From contig JAUXGN010000009.1 in NCBI GenBank assembly GCA_030622115.1, positions 1-64,000 of the forward strand: a stretch of DNA of 64,000 bases, given 5' to 3'. Position 1 is the stretch's first letter. Every line of letters begins with the position of its first letter. Positions 49,538 to 57,922 of this stretch are shown piece by piece. Under the pieces are notes generated by a model. That model searched no databases, was not told the DNA's origin, and saw only the letters and a list, made by a program, of their open reading frames with translations. Origin of the DNA: Candidatus Eiseniibacteriota bacterium. Its GTDB lineage: Bacteria > Joyebacterota > Joyebacteria > Joyebacterales > Joyebacteraceae. The position numbers and the translations under genes are program-made.

Positions 49538-50200
49538 ATGATTGTTGGTTCAGGACACATTCCCAGCGAGACAACTGACCGCCTGTTTTCCTATTTGAGA
49601 CCCCTCATGTGTCTGCTCAATCGAGGGAGCGACACTGTGTCGTCCCGGGAGCTGGCTAGACTTTGCAAGGTGAACCCGTCGGTCATCCGCAGGGACTTCT
49701 CGTACGTCGGGAACTTGGGAACGCGGGGCGTCGGATACGGCGTCGTCGAACTCATGGAGAACATCCGCAGAGCACTGAAGTTCGATGATGACATGAAAAT
49801 AGCGCTGGTCGGCGTGGGGAACATCGGACGGGCGCTGCTCGAGCACGTGAGGTTCGGGATGGAGGGTTTCAAAATAGTCGCGGCGTTCGACAACAATCCA
49901 GAGAAGATCGGGCGGACGGTAGGGCGATTGGTAGTCGAGGACGCGATAGCTCTGGAAGAGAGAATCCAGTCCGAAGCGATTCAGCTGGTCATAGTCGCAG
50001 TACCCGAGATATGTGCCCCTGATGTGGCGAGACGAGTTGGCGACGCCGGTGTGAATTCCGTGCTCTCGTTTTCCCCGTGTGGGCTCGCGATGCCCGACAA
50101 TGTCAGGGTGACGTGCGTTGATTTGAGCTTGGAGATGGCGAGACTCGTGTATCACTCGAGCTCCCGGGATGGGGCGCGGGGCAAGGATGGAGCGGCATGA
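49538..50200 (+). CDS. rex: Redox-sensing transcriptional repressor Rex
   Basis: A 220-residue NADH/NAD+ sensor. The N-terminal winged helix (LARLCKVNPSVIRRDFSYVGNLGTRGVGY) carries the signature VNPSVIRRDFSYVG-type motif. A Rossmann domain follows (IALVGVGNIGRALLEHVRFG, VAAFDNNPEKIG), and the C-terminal swapped helix is at the end (VRVTCVDLSLEMARLVYHSS). Rex binds DNA when NADH is low and leaves when NADH rises. Its stop overlaps the start of the antiporter subunit gene by four bases, so it is the first gene of the Mrp/Mbx operon and probably controls it and itself. Confidence 0.95.
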   Translation: MIVGSGHIPSETTDRLFSYLRPLMCLLNRGSDTVSSRELARLCKVNPSVIRRDFSYVGNLGTRGVGYGVVELMENIRRALKFDDDMKIALVGVGNIGRALLEHVRFGMEGFKIVAAFDNNPEKIGRTVGRLVVEDAIALEERIQSEAIQLVIVAVPEICAPDVARRVGDAGVNSVLSFSPCGLAMPDNVRVTCVDLSLEMARLVYHSSSRDGARGKDGAA

Positions 50201-50718
50201 GCGACACGGCGAACGAACGGACCGGTAGGGCGAGGGACTACTGCTACCTGTTCGTGATGCTCTTCGCGATATGGATGGTTCTGACATCGAGTCTGCAGTG
50301 GCAGGAAGTTATCACCGGCGTTCTCGTCTCCGTTGTTCTGGCTGTCTACCTCGGCAGGACGTACGCCACTCTCGGGATGCCGCCGCTCTCGGTCAAGCGA
50401 ATCGGGTACTTCATCGTCTATCTCGCAGTCTTGTCCATGGAGATCGTGCGCGCCAATTTCGAGGTTGCCTACATTGTGCTGCATCCGAAGCTTCCCATCA
50501 AGCCGGGTGTCGTTGCGGTGAAGACCTGTCTCAAGCAGGACATCGCGAAGACGATACTGGCCAACTCCATCACGCTGACACCCGGGACGTTCACGCTGGA
50601 CATCATTGACGACACACTGCTTGTTCACTGGATCGTTGTGCGGTCGGAGGACAACGAGGAAACCGCGCGACTGATCAGCGGACGGTTTGAGAAATATCTG
50701 AAGGCGGTCTTCGCATGA
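50197..50718 (+). CDS. mnhE: Mrp/Mnh antiporter subunit E (MbxA-like)
   Basis: A 173-residue membrane protein whose start lies inside the rex stop. It has the MnhE layout: two or three N-terminal helices (FVMLFAIWMVLTSSLQWQEVITGVLVSVVLAVYL, IGYFIVYLAVLSMEIVRANFEVAY) and a soluble end with NSITLTPGTFTLDI, the family signature. In archaeal Mbh/Mbx this is the first subunit of the ion-translocating module. Confidence 0.92.
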   Translation: MSDTANERTGRARDYCYLFVMLFAIWMVLTSSLQWQEVITGVLVSVVLAVYLGRTYATLGMPPLSVKRIGYFIVYLAVLSMEIVRANFEVAYIVLHPKLPIKPGVVAVKTCLKQDIAKTILANSITLTPGTFTLDIIDDTLLVHWIVVRSEDNEETARLISGRFEKYLKAVFA

Positions 50719-50975
50719 GCGAGACAGTGATCCTCATCTTCTTGGGCATGATCGGTCTGGGCATAGTGTTGTGTCTGCTGCGTTTTCTGAAGGGGCCGAC
50801 CGCGTCAGATCGGGCGGTTGCCGTGGACACCGCGTGCACGGTGACGACGGCGCTCCTTGTTTTGATGGCACTCTGGTTCCAGCGGCGCATCTATCTGGAT
50901 GTTGCACTGGTGTATGCCGTGTTGATGTTCATAGGGCTCGTGTCGGTTGCCAGATACCTGGAGAGGGGCATATAG
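50715..50975 (+). CDS. mnhF: Mrp/Mnh antiporter subunit F (MbxB-like)
   Basis: An 86-residue, three-helix subunit overlapping mnhE by four bases. It has the family pattern of a central FLKGPTASDRAVAVDTACT loop and a C-terminal helix ending FIGLVSVARYLERG. The length is typical. Part of the small-subunit cassette E-F-G. Confidence 0.92.
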   Translation: MSETVILIFLGMIGLGIVLCLLRFLKGPTASDRAVAVDTACTVTTALLVLMALWFQRRIYLDVALVYAVLMFIGLVSVARYLERGI

Positions 50976-51314
50976 ATGGTGCGCGTTGTCGCGGGGACCA
51001 TCGTCAGTGGAATCGGTGTTCTGTTCCTGCTCGTCGGAAGTCTCGGCGTGTTCAGGATGCCCGATGTCTACAACCGACTCCAGGCGGGCACGAAGTGCAC
51101 GACGCTCGGTGCTTGCCTGGCCGCAGTGGGCGTCGGGATCATTGAGCCGCAGTGGTTCTGGAAGACGTTCGTGATCGCACTCTTTATCCTCGTGACGAAT
51201 CCGATATCCAATCATGCTATCGGAAGGGCTTCAAAGAAGAGCGGCGTACCGCTTTGTGACAGAAGTGTTGTGGACGTTACGGAGAACCTCAAGGAGTACG
51301 AAGGCAGATCATGA
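50976..51314 (+). CDS. mnhG: Mrp/Mnh antiporter subunit G (MbxC-like)
   Basis: A 112-residue, three-helix subunit starting directly after mnhF. GSLGVFRMPDVYNRLQAGTKCTTLGACLAAVG is the family signature. After the last helix (FVIALFILVTNPISNHAIGRA) there is a short cytoplasmic tail. It overlaps the next gene by four bases. Confidence 0.92.
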   Translation: MVRVVAGTIVSGIGVLFLLVGSLGVFRMPDVYNRLQAGTKCTTLGACLAAVGVGIIEPQWFWKTFVIALFILVTNPISNHAIGRASKKSGVPLCDRSVVDVTENLKEYEGRS

Positions 51315-51550
51315 TTATCTTCGTTTCGCTGCTTGTGCTCATAATGCTCGTCGCCGCAATTGCGGCCCTGATCTTCAGGGACCTCTTGAGCGCGGTGATT
51401 GCATCGTGTCTGGTCAGTCTGCTTGCATCGATCCTGTTCCTGTTCCTGCAGGCGCCGGACGTGGCCATGGCCGAGGCATCGATCGGGGCGGCGCTCATAA
51501 CGGCGGTCTTCGTCATCGCAATCAGGCGAACCGACAGGTACGAAGAATGA
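51311..51550 (+). CDS. MbhD-like (DUF4040) antiporter subunit
   Basis: A 79-residue three-helix protein matching the MbhD/MnhA C-terminal domain: SAVIASCLVSLLASILFLFLQAPDVAMAEASIGAALITAVFVIAI. In Mbh/Mbx/Mbs this domain is a separate gene, while in true Mrp it is part of subunit A. Being separate here favours an Mbx-type architecture. It overlaps both neighbours by four bases. Confidence 0.88.
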   Translation: MIIFVSLLVLIMLVAAIAALIFRDLLSAVIASCLVSLLASILFLFLQAPDVAMAEASIGAALITAVFVIAIRRTDRYEE

Positions 51551-52236
51551 GAAGCATCGCAATCATAATTTTGCTCGCTATCGTTGCCGTCGGCATCGGC
51601 GTGGCCCTCATGGCCATTCCGTTCGGCGTGGCCAAGACGCAGGTCGGCGACCACTACACCGAGAGCGGTATCGGTGACACGGGAGCGTCCAACATTGTGA
51701 CGTCCGTCGTCGTCGGCTACAGAGCATTTGACACGCTGGGAGAGATAACAATCCTCTTCGTCGCGGCAATGGGGTTGGGAGCCGTGCTGGCTGGCGGAAG
51801 GAAGCTCGGACAGCGAAGGGACGTCGAGCCGGCGAGCCTCATTCTGCGCACCGGCTGCAGGTTCCTGTTCCCGCTCCTGCTTCTCTTCGGAGCGTACATC
51901 TTCATCCACGGGCATCTCACTCCAGGCGGCGGGTTCCAGGGCGGCGCGGTCATTGCATCCGCGTTCCTGCTCGTCTACCTGAGTTGTCCGGGACGACGGG
52001 TCAGCAAGGTCTGGAGCCAGACAACGGAATCGCTCGGAGCGCTCACCTTCGTGGTGCTGGGACTCGTTGGGCTGACCGTGGGTGGCCACTACTATCTGAG
52101 TAGCTTCATGCCGCACGGTGTCGTGAACGAGCTTTTCAGCGCCGGGATAATCCCTGTGATCTATGTGGCGATCGGGCTCAAGGTCGGATCGGATCTCACG
52201 GGGATCATAGACGGCATGATGGAGGAGACTATATGA
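51547..52236 (+). CDS. MbhE/MbhF-like (MnhB domain) antiporter subunit
   Basis: A 229-residue membrane protein. The true start is the ATG inside ATGA at 51547, not the long upstream frame. The N-terminal part (YRAFDTLGEITILFVAAMGLGAVL) is the MbhE/MnhA-end domain, and the rest is the MnhB domain (GCRFLFPLLLLFGAYIFIHGHLTPGGGFQGGAVIASAFLLVYL; the GHxTPGGGFQGG motif is diagnostic). Archaeal Mbh often splits these into two genes; here they are fused. Confidence 0.88.
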   Translation: MRSIAIIILLAIVAVGIGVALMAIPFGVAKTQVGDHYTESGIGDTGASNIVTSVVVGYRAFDTLGEITILFVAAMGLGAVLAGGRKLGQRRDVEPASLILRTGCRFLFPLLLLFGAYIFIHGHLTPGGGFQGGAVIASAFLLVYLSCPGRRVSKVWSQTTESLGALTFVVLGLVGLTVGGHYYLSSFMPHGVVNELFSAGIIPVIYVAIGLKVGSDLTGIIDGMMEETI

Positions 52237-52592
52237 GCTTCCTCCAGGACTACGTCTATTACATCGGAGCGTTCGGTCTCGTGCTGATCGGCCTCTTCAT
52301 CATTCTGTCGAGGCGCAACCTGATCAAAGTCATCATCGGACTCAGCATCCTCGATACCGGCATCAACCTGTTCCTGATATCCGTGGGGTACATCAGCAAG
52401 GGGACCGCCCCGATCTTCTCCAAGCCGGGGCTCGTAGCGGAGGACATGGTCGACCCCGTGCCGCAGGCGCTTGTCCTCACATCGATCGTCATCGGCGTCG
52501 CTGTGCTGGCGCTCGCGCTGGCCCTTGCCATGCGACTGCACAAGCTCCACGGCACGCTCGATCTTCGTAAGATAGGGGAGCTGAAATGGTAA
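52233..52592 (+). CDS. mnhC: Mrp/Mnh antiporter subunit C (NuoK-like)
   Basis: A 119-residue, three-helix NuoK-type subunit (FGLVLIGLFIILSRRNLIKVIIGLSILDTGINLFLIS; later PVPQALVLTSIVIGVAVLALALALAMRL). The Glu normally important in NuoK helices is replaced by Asp in LDTGIN. It overlaps both neighbours. Confidence 0.92.
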   Translation: MSFLQDYVYYIGAFGLVLIGLFIILSRRNLIKVIIGLSILDTGINLFLISVGYISKGTAPIFSKPGLVAEDMVDPVPQALVLTSIVIGVAVLALALALAMRLHKLHGTLDLRKIGELKW

Positions 52593-54055
52593 GCCCTGTC
52601 CTGCTGATTGTTATTCCTCTGGGGCTCGCCTTCTGTGTGCCTCTGATCGGCATGGTGTCCAAGCGGTTTGCCAGGTTCGTACCGGTTGTCGCGTGTCTCT
52701 TCAATCTCGTGGTCTCGGTGCAGCTGCTTCCTGCAGTATTGAGCAAGCCCATCGTTGTCGATCTTGGAGGGTTTGGCGCGCCGTTTTCCATCAATCTGTT
52801 CGTCGGGCCGGTCGGCATCCTGTTTTCGCTGCTTATCGCGCTCGCCGGGTTTGTGGTGTCGCTCTATGCTCTTGCGTACATTGACAAGGGCCCCACGACC
52901 AGATACCACACGCTCTACCTGCTGCTTCTCGTGGGCGCGACGGGTGTTGTTCTGACCGGCGACGTGTTCAATCTCTTTGTGTTCTTCGAGATACTCTGCA
53001 TATCATCCTACGTCCTCGTCGCGTACCGAGGGGACAAGGACGGCGTCGAATCCGCCGTGAAGTACCTTATCCAGGGGGCGCTCGGGTCCGCGCTTCTGCT
53101 GACGGGGATCGGTCTTCTGTACGGCCTCTTCGGCACGCTCAATATGGCGCACATCGCGGTGCAAGCAGGCTCCGCCGACCCCATTCCACTGTTCGTCGCC
53201 ATGGCACTCATCGTTGTCGGACTTGGTGTAGAAGCGGCCATATTCCCTCTCAACGCCTGGCTTCCCGACGCGCACTCCTCGGCTCCCTCTTCCATCAGTG
53301 CGATTCTCTCGGGCATAGCCATAGAGGTGGGTCTCTATGCCGTTGTCAGAATGGTGTTCACGGTGTTTGGGGCGTCGAGCATGCTGTCCTTCCTCATGTT
53401 CCTCGGCGTGCTGACGCTGCTCGTTGGTGAGCTGTGCGCGTTCGCCCAGAGCAACATCAAGAGGATGCTCGCCTACTCGAGCATTGGACAGATCGGCCTC
53501 ATCATTTTCGCCATCGCGATCGCAACGTCCGGCTCCATCACGGGCGGCTTCTTCCAGCTCGTGAGCCACACGCTCTCGAAAGCGCTGCTCTTTTTGGCCG
53601 CCGGCTACATGATCTACCGCAGTGGATCAATGGACATCTCCTCGCTTGAAGGAATGGGGAAGAGAATGCCGCTGACCGCGTTCGCCTTCGCTGTTGGGGC
53701 GTTCTCGCTCGTGGGACTGCCGCCGTTCGCGGGGTTTCCGAGCAAGCTCCTCATCATACGCGGTGCGCTGGCCGATGGAGGGGCGCTGCTGGCGTTGCTC
53801 GTCGGACTCGTCCTGCTGGGCACGGTCATCGAGGGGGCCTACTTCTTCAGAGTGATCCAGACGGTCTTCTTCAAGAAGGGTGACGGAGAGACTGCTAGAT
53901 GTGAGGCTCCGGCCATCGCCCTTGTGTCCATGTTTGTGCTTGTCGCGCTTATCATCGTGATCGGCGTTTATCCATCGCTCATCATCGGTGTCCTGAATTC
54001 CGCAGCGTCTGAACTCCTGGTGAGGGCAGACTACATCGGGAGGGTGTTAGGATGA
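52586..54055 (+). CDS. mnhD: Mrp/Mnh antiporter subunit D (NuoN-like)
   Basis: A 489-residue proton/Na+-conducting subunit of the NuoL/M/N superfamily with about fourteen helices. Landmarks: FVFFEILCISSYVLVAYRGDK with the functional Glu, GVEAAIFPLNAWLPDAHSSAPSSISAILSGIAIEVGLYAVVR, and NIKRMLAYSSIGQIGLI. The broken-helix Lys/His residues are present. It corresponds to MbhH. The next gene encodes a second such subunit, a feature of Mbx/Mbs rather than Mbh. Confidence 0.93.
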   Translation: MVSPVLLIVIPLGLAFCVPLIGMVSKRFARFVPVVACLFNLVVSVQLLPAVLSKPIVVDLGGFGAPFSINLFVGPVGILFSLLIALAGFVVSLYALAYIDKGPTTRYHTLYLLLLVGATGVVLTGDVFNLFVFFEILCISSYVLVAYRGDKDGVESAVKYLIQGALGSALLLTGIGLLYGLFGTLNMAHIAVQAGSADPIPLFVAMALIVVGLGVEAAIFPLNAWLPDAHSSAPSSISAILSGIAIEVGLYAVVRMVFTVFGASSMLSFLMFLGVLTLLVGELCAFAQSNIKRMLAYSSIGQIGLIIFAIAIATSGSITGGFFQLVSHTLSKALLFLAAGYMIYRSGSMDISSLEGMGKRMPLTAFAFAVGAFSLVGLPPFAGFPSKLLIIRGALADGGALLALLVGLVLLGTVIEGAYFFRVIQTVFFKKGDGETARCEAPAIALVSMFVLVALIIVIGVYPSLIIGVLNSAASELLVRADYIGRVLG

Positions 54056-55908
54056 GCCTCGAACTCCTGATGGTCGTTGCGCTTGGCGGTTCGTTGCTCA
54101 CGTACGTTCTGGGCAGGGTCTCATCAAGGCTCAGGAACGGCTTCGCGGTGCTCGTGTCGCTGGCGCTTGTGGCGATGGTTGCCTCGCTCTACGGCAAAGC
54201 CCTGCACGTTTCTTACTACGAGGACTTCCTCGGTATGTCGCTGGTGCTGAGGGTCAGCGGGCTGTCGTGGCTCTTCGCGATGACCGCATCGACACTCGGG
54301 TGTCTCTCGGTGGTGTTCTCTCTAAGCTACATGAAGGGGAAGGAGCGCACGAGCTTCTACTACTCGATGCTGCTTCTAGTGAATGCGGCGATGCTGGGCG
54401 TAGTGCTTTCCGGCGATCTGCTCTCGCTCTTCATTTTCTGGGAGATCATGAGCTGGTCAACGTTCCTTCTGATCAGCTACAACGGGGGGCCGGCACTCGC
54501 AGCGGGAATGAAGTACTTCGTGATGTCGTTCGTGGGGTCTTTGGCGATGCTGGCTGGCCTGCTGACGGTGTACGGAAGTTTCGGAACGCTCGAGTTCGGG
54601 GGCGTCGCGGCCGGAATGTTATCGGCGTCGCCGGGATACATCCTTGCGATATTCGTCCTGTTCGGCGTGGCCTTCGGCACGAAGAACGCGATCTGGCCGT
54701 TTCACGCATGGCTGCCGCCCGCACATTCAGAGGCGCCCTCACCGTTCAGCGCGATTCTCTCGGGCATACTCATCAAGATGGGGGTCTACGGGTTCCTGCT
54801 CATCATCTTCGTGCTCGTGGGGCTCAGGAACTTCATGGCGCTTGGTGCGGACGGGCTCCCGCTTCATACGGTTCTCTCGATAGTCGGCGCTATCACGATC
54901 CTGTTCCCGACGTTCATGGCGATCATGCAGAACGACGCCAAGAAGCTGCTTGCTTGGTCGACCGTGGCCCAGGCAGGCTACATCATTCTGGGCATCTCGT
55001 TCGGTACGAGTCTGAGCGTCGCCGGCGGTGTGTTCCACTTCGTGAACCACGCTGTGTTCAAGGCGCTTCTCTTCATGGTGGTGGGCACCGTCGAGTACAG
55101 GACCAAGGGCGTGCGTGATCTCGATTCCCTGGGTGGCCTCATCAAGAAGATGCCCTTGACGTTTGCCGTGGCACTCATCGGTGTGTGCGGTCTGATCGGC
55201 GTGCCGCTCACCAACGGGTTCGTTTCGAAGTGGCTTATCTATAAGACACTCATACTGGAGCGGTCTCCGTTCCTGGCTCTCGTCGCGCTCTTCGGCACGT
55301 GGGGGACAATCCTTTACAGCTACAAGTTCCTCCACAACATATTCCTGGGGCAGCTACCCGAGAAGTACAAGGACCTTGAGAGAGCACCCATGACGATGCG
55401 CCTTCCGATGACGGTACTCTCGATCGTGGTCGTGCTGTTCGGGGTTCTGCCGGGCATTCCGCTTAGCGTCATCAACTCGATCGATACCTCGTTCGGGTTG
55501 AAGCCGCTCAACGTGACGTTGTGGGGGCTCGCGTCCGACACGGGCGCTTTGAACACAATCAATATCCTCGCCGCGGTGTTTGCGGGACTGCTCATTGTGT
55601 GGCTGGTTCTCAAGTCCGGAGGCAGGAAGGTGTCTGTCGACCAAGCTGACAACTATGCGGCCGGTGCTGCGATACCGAAAGACAAATACCAGTACTCGGT
55701 CGGCTTCTACGCGCCGCTCACGCGAATGGTCGCTCCGTATCTCAAGGACTTTATGGATTCGTTCTATATGAGGCTCGCCGGGTGGGTCGGCGGTCTCGGG
55801 AGTGGCATCAGACGCATCTACACCGGGTACGTCGGCGATTACGCAATGTACATTGTATTGTTCCTGGCGGCCCTCATATTCGTCCAACTGACGTGGAGTC
55901 CATGGTAA
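54052..55908 (+). CDS. Second NuoL/M/N-type ion-conducting subunit (MbxH'-like)
   Basis: A 618-residue subunit of the same superfamily as the gene before it. It has FIFWEIMSWSTFLLISYNG, AFGTKNAIWPFHAWLPPAHSEAPSPFSAILSGILIKMGVYGFLL and NDAKKLLAWSTVAQAGYIIL. After the conserved core, a long C-terminal extension carries two more hydrophobic stretches and an amphipathic part (YSVGFYAPLTRMVAPYLKDF). In archaeal Mbx/Mbs the second antiporter-like subunit occupies the same position. Two such subunits imply two ion channels per complex. Overlaps of four bases upstream and one base downstream show tight coupling. Confidence 0.9.
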   Translation: MSLELLMVVALGGSLLTYVLGRVSSRLRNGFAVLVSLALVAMVASLYGKALHVSYYEDFLGMSLVLRVSGLSWLFAMTASTLGCLSVVFSLSYMKGKERTSFYYSMLLLVNAAMLGVVLSGDLLSLFIFWEIMSWSTFLLISYNGGPALAAGMKYFVMSFVGSLAMLAGLLTVYGSFGTLEFGGVAAGMLSASPGYILAIFVLFGVAFGTKNAIWPFHAWLPPAHSEAPSPFSAILSGILIKMGVYGFLLIIFVLVGLRNFMALGADGLPLHTVLSIVGAITILFPTFMAIMQNDAKKLLAWSTVAQAGYIILGISFGTSLSVAGGVFHFVNHAVFKALLFMVVGTVEYRTKGVRDLDSLGGLIKKMPLTFAVALIGVCGLIGVPLTNGFVSKWLIYKTLILERSPFLALVALFGTWGTILYSYKFLHNIFLGQLPEKYKDLERAPMTMRLPMTVLSIVVVLFGVLPGIPLSVINSIDTSFGLKPLNVTLWGLASDTGALNTINILAAVFAGLLIVWLVLKSGGRKVSVDQADNYAAGAAIPKDKYQYSVGFYAPLTRMVAPYLKDFMDSFYMRLAGWVGGLGSGIRRIYTGYVGDYAMYIVLFLAALIFVQLTWSPW

Positions 55909-56798
55909 TGCGAATTCTGTGGCTCGTGCTTTCACCGCTCATTGCGCTTGCGGTCGGCCTGTTCTTCCTCGGTCTGTCGAGGAGGGTCATGGCGAGGATC
56001 CACTGGCGTTACGGTCCGCCGCTGTACCAGCCGCTAATCGAGATCTTCCGCTACTTTACCCAGAAGGGTTCGAGCCATGGTGTGCTGTTCGGTTTGGGGA
56101 TCGTCCTGTCGCTGGCGGGTTCGATCGTAGTAATTCTTTTCCTGCCGTTCGGCGGTATCTGTTCGATGAGCGGCTCGGGAGGAATGCTGGTCGTGCTCTA
56201 CATGATGCTCCTGGCGCCGCTCGGGATCGCGCTCAGCGGCGGTGAGGCGGCCAATCCGAATGCCAGCATAGGGATTTCGCGGAAGCTCATGCTCGCACTG
56301 GGGTACGAGCTGCCGTTCTTGCTCATCGTTCTGGCGATCATGACGCACTACGACACGATCTCTCTCGTTGATATCGTGTCGGCCCAGCGTGAGACGGCTT
56401 CAGCCTTCGCTTCATTCCCTCTCGTGCTGTCGGGGATTGCCTATCTGCTCATTCTGCCTGCAATGCTCGGAATGAGGCCATTTGAAGTCGTTCATGCGCC
56501 TCAAGAGATATCATCCGGGCCGATCGCGGAGTACAGCGGGCCGTACCTGGGACTCGTCACAATCCAGCACGCCCTGACCACGTTCATCGGGATATCGCTC
56601 TTCGTGAACCTCGTGTGGGGTGGCGCGGGGAATCCGTTCGTCTTCTTCCTGAAAATGCTGGTCGTGTTAGCATTCGGCCTTTTTGTCAACGCGGCATTCC
56701 CGCGCCTGCGAGTGGAGCAGGCTGTTCGCTACCTCTGGAGATGGCCGACTCTGATCGCTTTCGTCGGGCTGATTCTCGTGGTTACACTGGGGAGATAA
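55908..56798 (+). CDS. nuoH: NuoH/MbxM-like membrane anchor subunit
   Basis: A 296-residue, eight-helix protein joining the membrane arm to the hydrophilic arm. I choose the ATG at 55908, which overlaps the preceding TAA as TAATG; 55902 is also possible. Landmarks: HWRYGPPLYQPLIEIFRYFTQK (quinone-site loop region) and PFEVVHAPQEISSGPIAEYSGPYLGL with the conserved Glu cluster. It is shorter than complex I NuoH and typical of hydrogenase- and Mbx-linked forms. Confidence 0.92.
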   Translation: MRILWLVLSPLIALAVGLFFLGLSRRVMARIHWRYGPPLYQPLIEIFRYFTQKGSSHGVLFGLGIVLSLAGSIVVILFLPFGGICSMSGSGGMLVVLYMMLLAPLGIALSGGEAANPNASIGISRKLMLALGYELPFLLIVLAIMTHYDTISLVDIVSAQRETASAFASFPLVLSGIAYLLILPAMLGMRPFEVVHAPQEISSGPIAEYSGPYLGLVTIQHALTTFIGISLFVNLVWGGAGNPFVFFLKMLVVLAFGLFVNAAFPRLRVEQAVRYLWRWPTLIAFVGLILVVTLGR

Positions 56799-56801
56799 GG
56801 G

Positions 56802-57359
56802 ATGGATCGGAACCAGCTCACCAAATGGTTCAAGGCGCCCACGAAGATGGCGCACAAGTACTCGCTGCACGCGGTCTACTTCTGCACCGGGTGCGGGGTC
56901 ATCGAGATACCGCCGACGATCACAGCGCGGTGGGACGCCGAGCGGTTCGGAGTGATCCCCGCAGCGACCCCGAGACACGCGAACCTCTTCCTGATCACCG
57001 GGTACGTCTCGGTCAAGACGTTGAGGGCCGTCATCAGGACGTACGAGCAGATGCCGGAACCGAAGTTCACAGTAGGTTTCGGATCGTGTCCGATCAACGG
57101 CGGCATGTACTGGGACTCGTACAACACGATCAATCAGCTGGACAAATATATTCCCATTGATGGCTGGATAGCGGGATGCATGCCTAGACCGGAAGCGATC
57201 TTCGTGGCTGTGACGCACCTGTGGACGCTCATAGACAAAGACATGGCAGACGGCTACAAACGCTACAGGAAGCACTACGCACAGTACCGGGCAAACCAGG
57301 AGCAGGTTCTTGGTGAACTCGAGTGGCCGCCGCTCTTCCAGTCAGAGAGAGAAGGATGA
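56802..57359 (+). CDS. nuoB: NuoB/MbxJ-like 4Fe-4S subunit
   Basis: A 185-residue soluble subunit that holds the terminal (N2-type) 4Fe-4S cluster. Candidate ligands are Cys in YFCTGCGVIEIPP, FGSCPINGG and AGCMPRPEA. The first pair is spaced C-x2-C as in hydrogenase-type small subunits, not the adjacent CC of complex I NuoB. It has RFGVIPAATPRHANLFLITG and YEQMPEPKF, typical of the family. It overlaps the NuoC-like gene by four bases. Confidence 0.92.
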   Translation: MDRNQLTKWFKAPTKMAHKYSLHAVYFCTGCGVIEIPPTITARWDAERFGVIPAATPRHANLFLITGYVSVKTLRAVIRTYEQMPEPKFTVGFGSCPINGGMYWDSYNTINQLDKYIPIDGWIAGCMPRPEAIFVAVTHLWTLIDKDMADGYKRYRKHYAQYRANQEQVLGELEWPPLFQSEREG

Positions 57360-57916
57360 ACGATTCTCCGATGAACGGACAGCTCAAGAAGAAACTCGAT
57401 TCGGTCTTTCGGGACATAGAGACCGACGTGTCGGATGACGGTCGGCTTACGATACACGCCACGAAGGAATCGGTCCTGACCGTGCTGAGTCTGCTCAAGG
57501 ATGAGGGGTGGAGCTTCCTTCAGCTGGTTTCGTGCGTGGACTGGATCAAGCAGGACGAGATCGAGATCGTCTATGTCCTGTCGTCCTACGTTGGAGTGGA
57601 GGACGGCCCGGACGCGAAGGGTGAGCCGTACGCGAAGGGTGAGCCGGACGCGAAGAGGGAGAGCATCCTGCTGAAGACGCGCCTCCCGCGTTCGGAACCG
57701 AGTGTCCTCACGGCGATTCACGTTTTCGCGAACGCGGAGCCGTACGAGAGGGAGATCCACGAGCTGTTCGGGGTCCATTTTGAAGGCCACCCCAGACTGA
57801 CTCCACTCTTCCTCGATAGAGAGTACAAGATCCCGCCGTTCAGGAAGGACTTCGACACCGAGCAGTACGTCAAGGATGTCTTCGACAGCGTTCCGCCAAT
57901 TGATGAGGAAAGCTAG
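57356..57916 (+). CDS. nuoC: NuoC/MbxK-like subunit
   Basis: A 186-residue subunit of the hydrophilic arm. The start is ATG at 57356, inside the NuoB stop. VFANAEPYEREIHELFGVHFEGHPRLTPLFLD is the family signature. Between the two halves is a tandem-repeat insert (DAKGEP/YAKGEP/DAKRES, residues ~86-102), which should form a charged surface loop. Confidence 0.9.
   Translation: MNDSPMNGQLKKKLDSVFRDIETDVSDDGRLTIHATKESVLTVLSLLKDEGWSFLQLVSCVDWIKQDEIEIVYVLSSYVGVEDGPDAKGEPYAKGEPDAKRESILLKTRLPRSEPSVLTAIHVFANAEPYEREIHELFGVHFEGHPRLTPLFLDREYKIPPFRKDFDTEQYVKDVFDSVPPIDEES
57611..57655 (+). repeat. Tandem 18-bp repeat inside the nuoC-like gene
   Basis: Two and a half copies of an 18-base unit (GACGCGAAGGGTGAGCCG, with TAC for GAC in copy 2) keep the reading frame and encode D/Y-A-K-G-E-P repeats in a surface loop. 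Confidence 0.8.
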
Positions 57917-57922
57917 GAATCC

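Noticed and set aside
51214-51546. Extended N terminus of the MnhB-domain gene
   Set aside because: The frame overlaps two other subunits; the ATGA at 51547 gives a normal membrane start.
55782-55907. Extended N terminus of the NuoH-like gene
   Set aside because: The upstream 42 codons lie inside the preceding subunit and read as Arg-rich noise; the TAATG start gives a normal NuoH N terminus.
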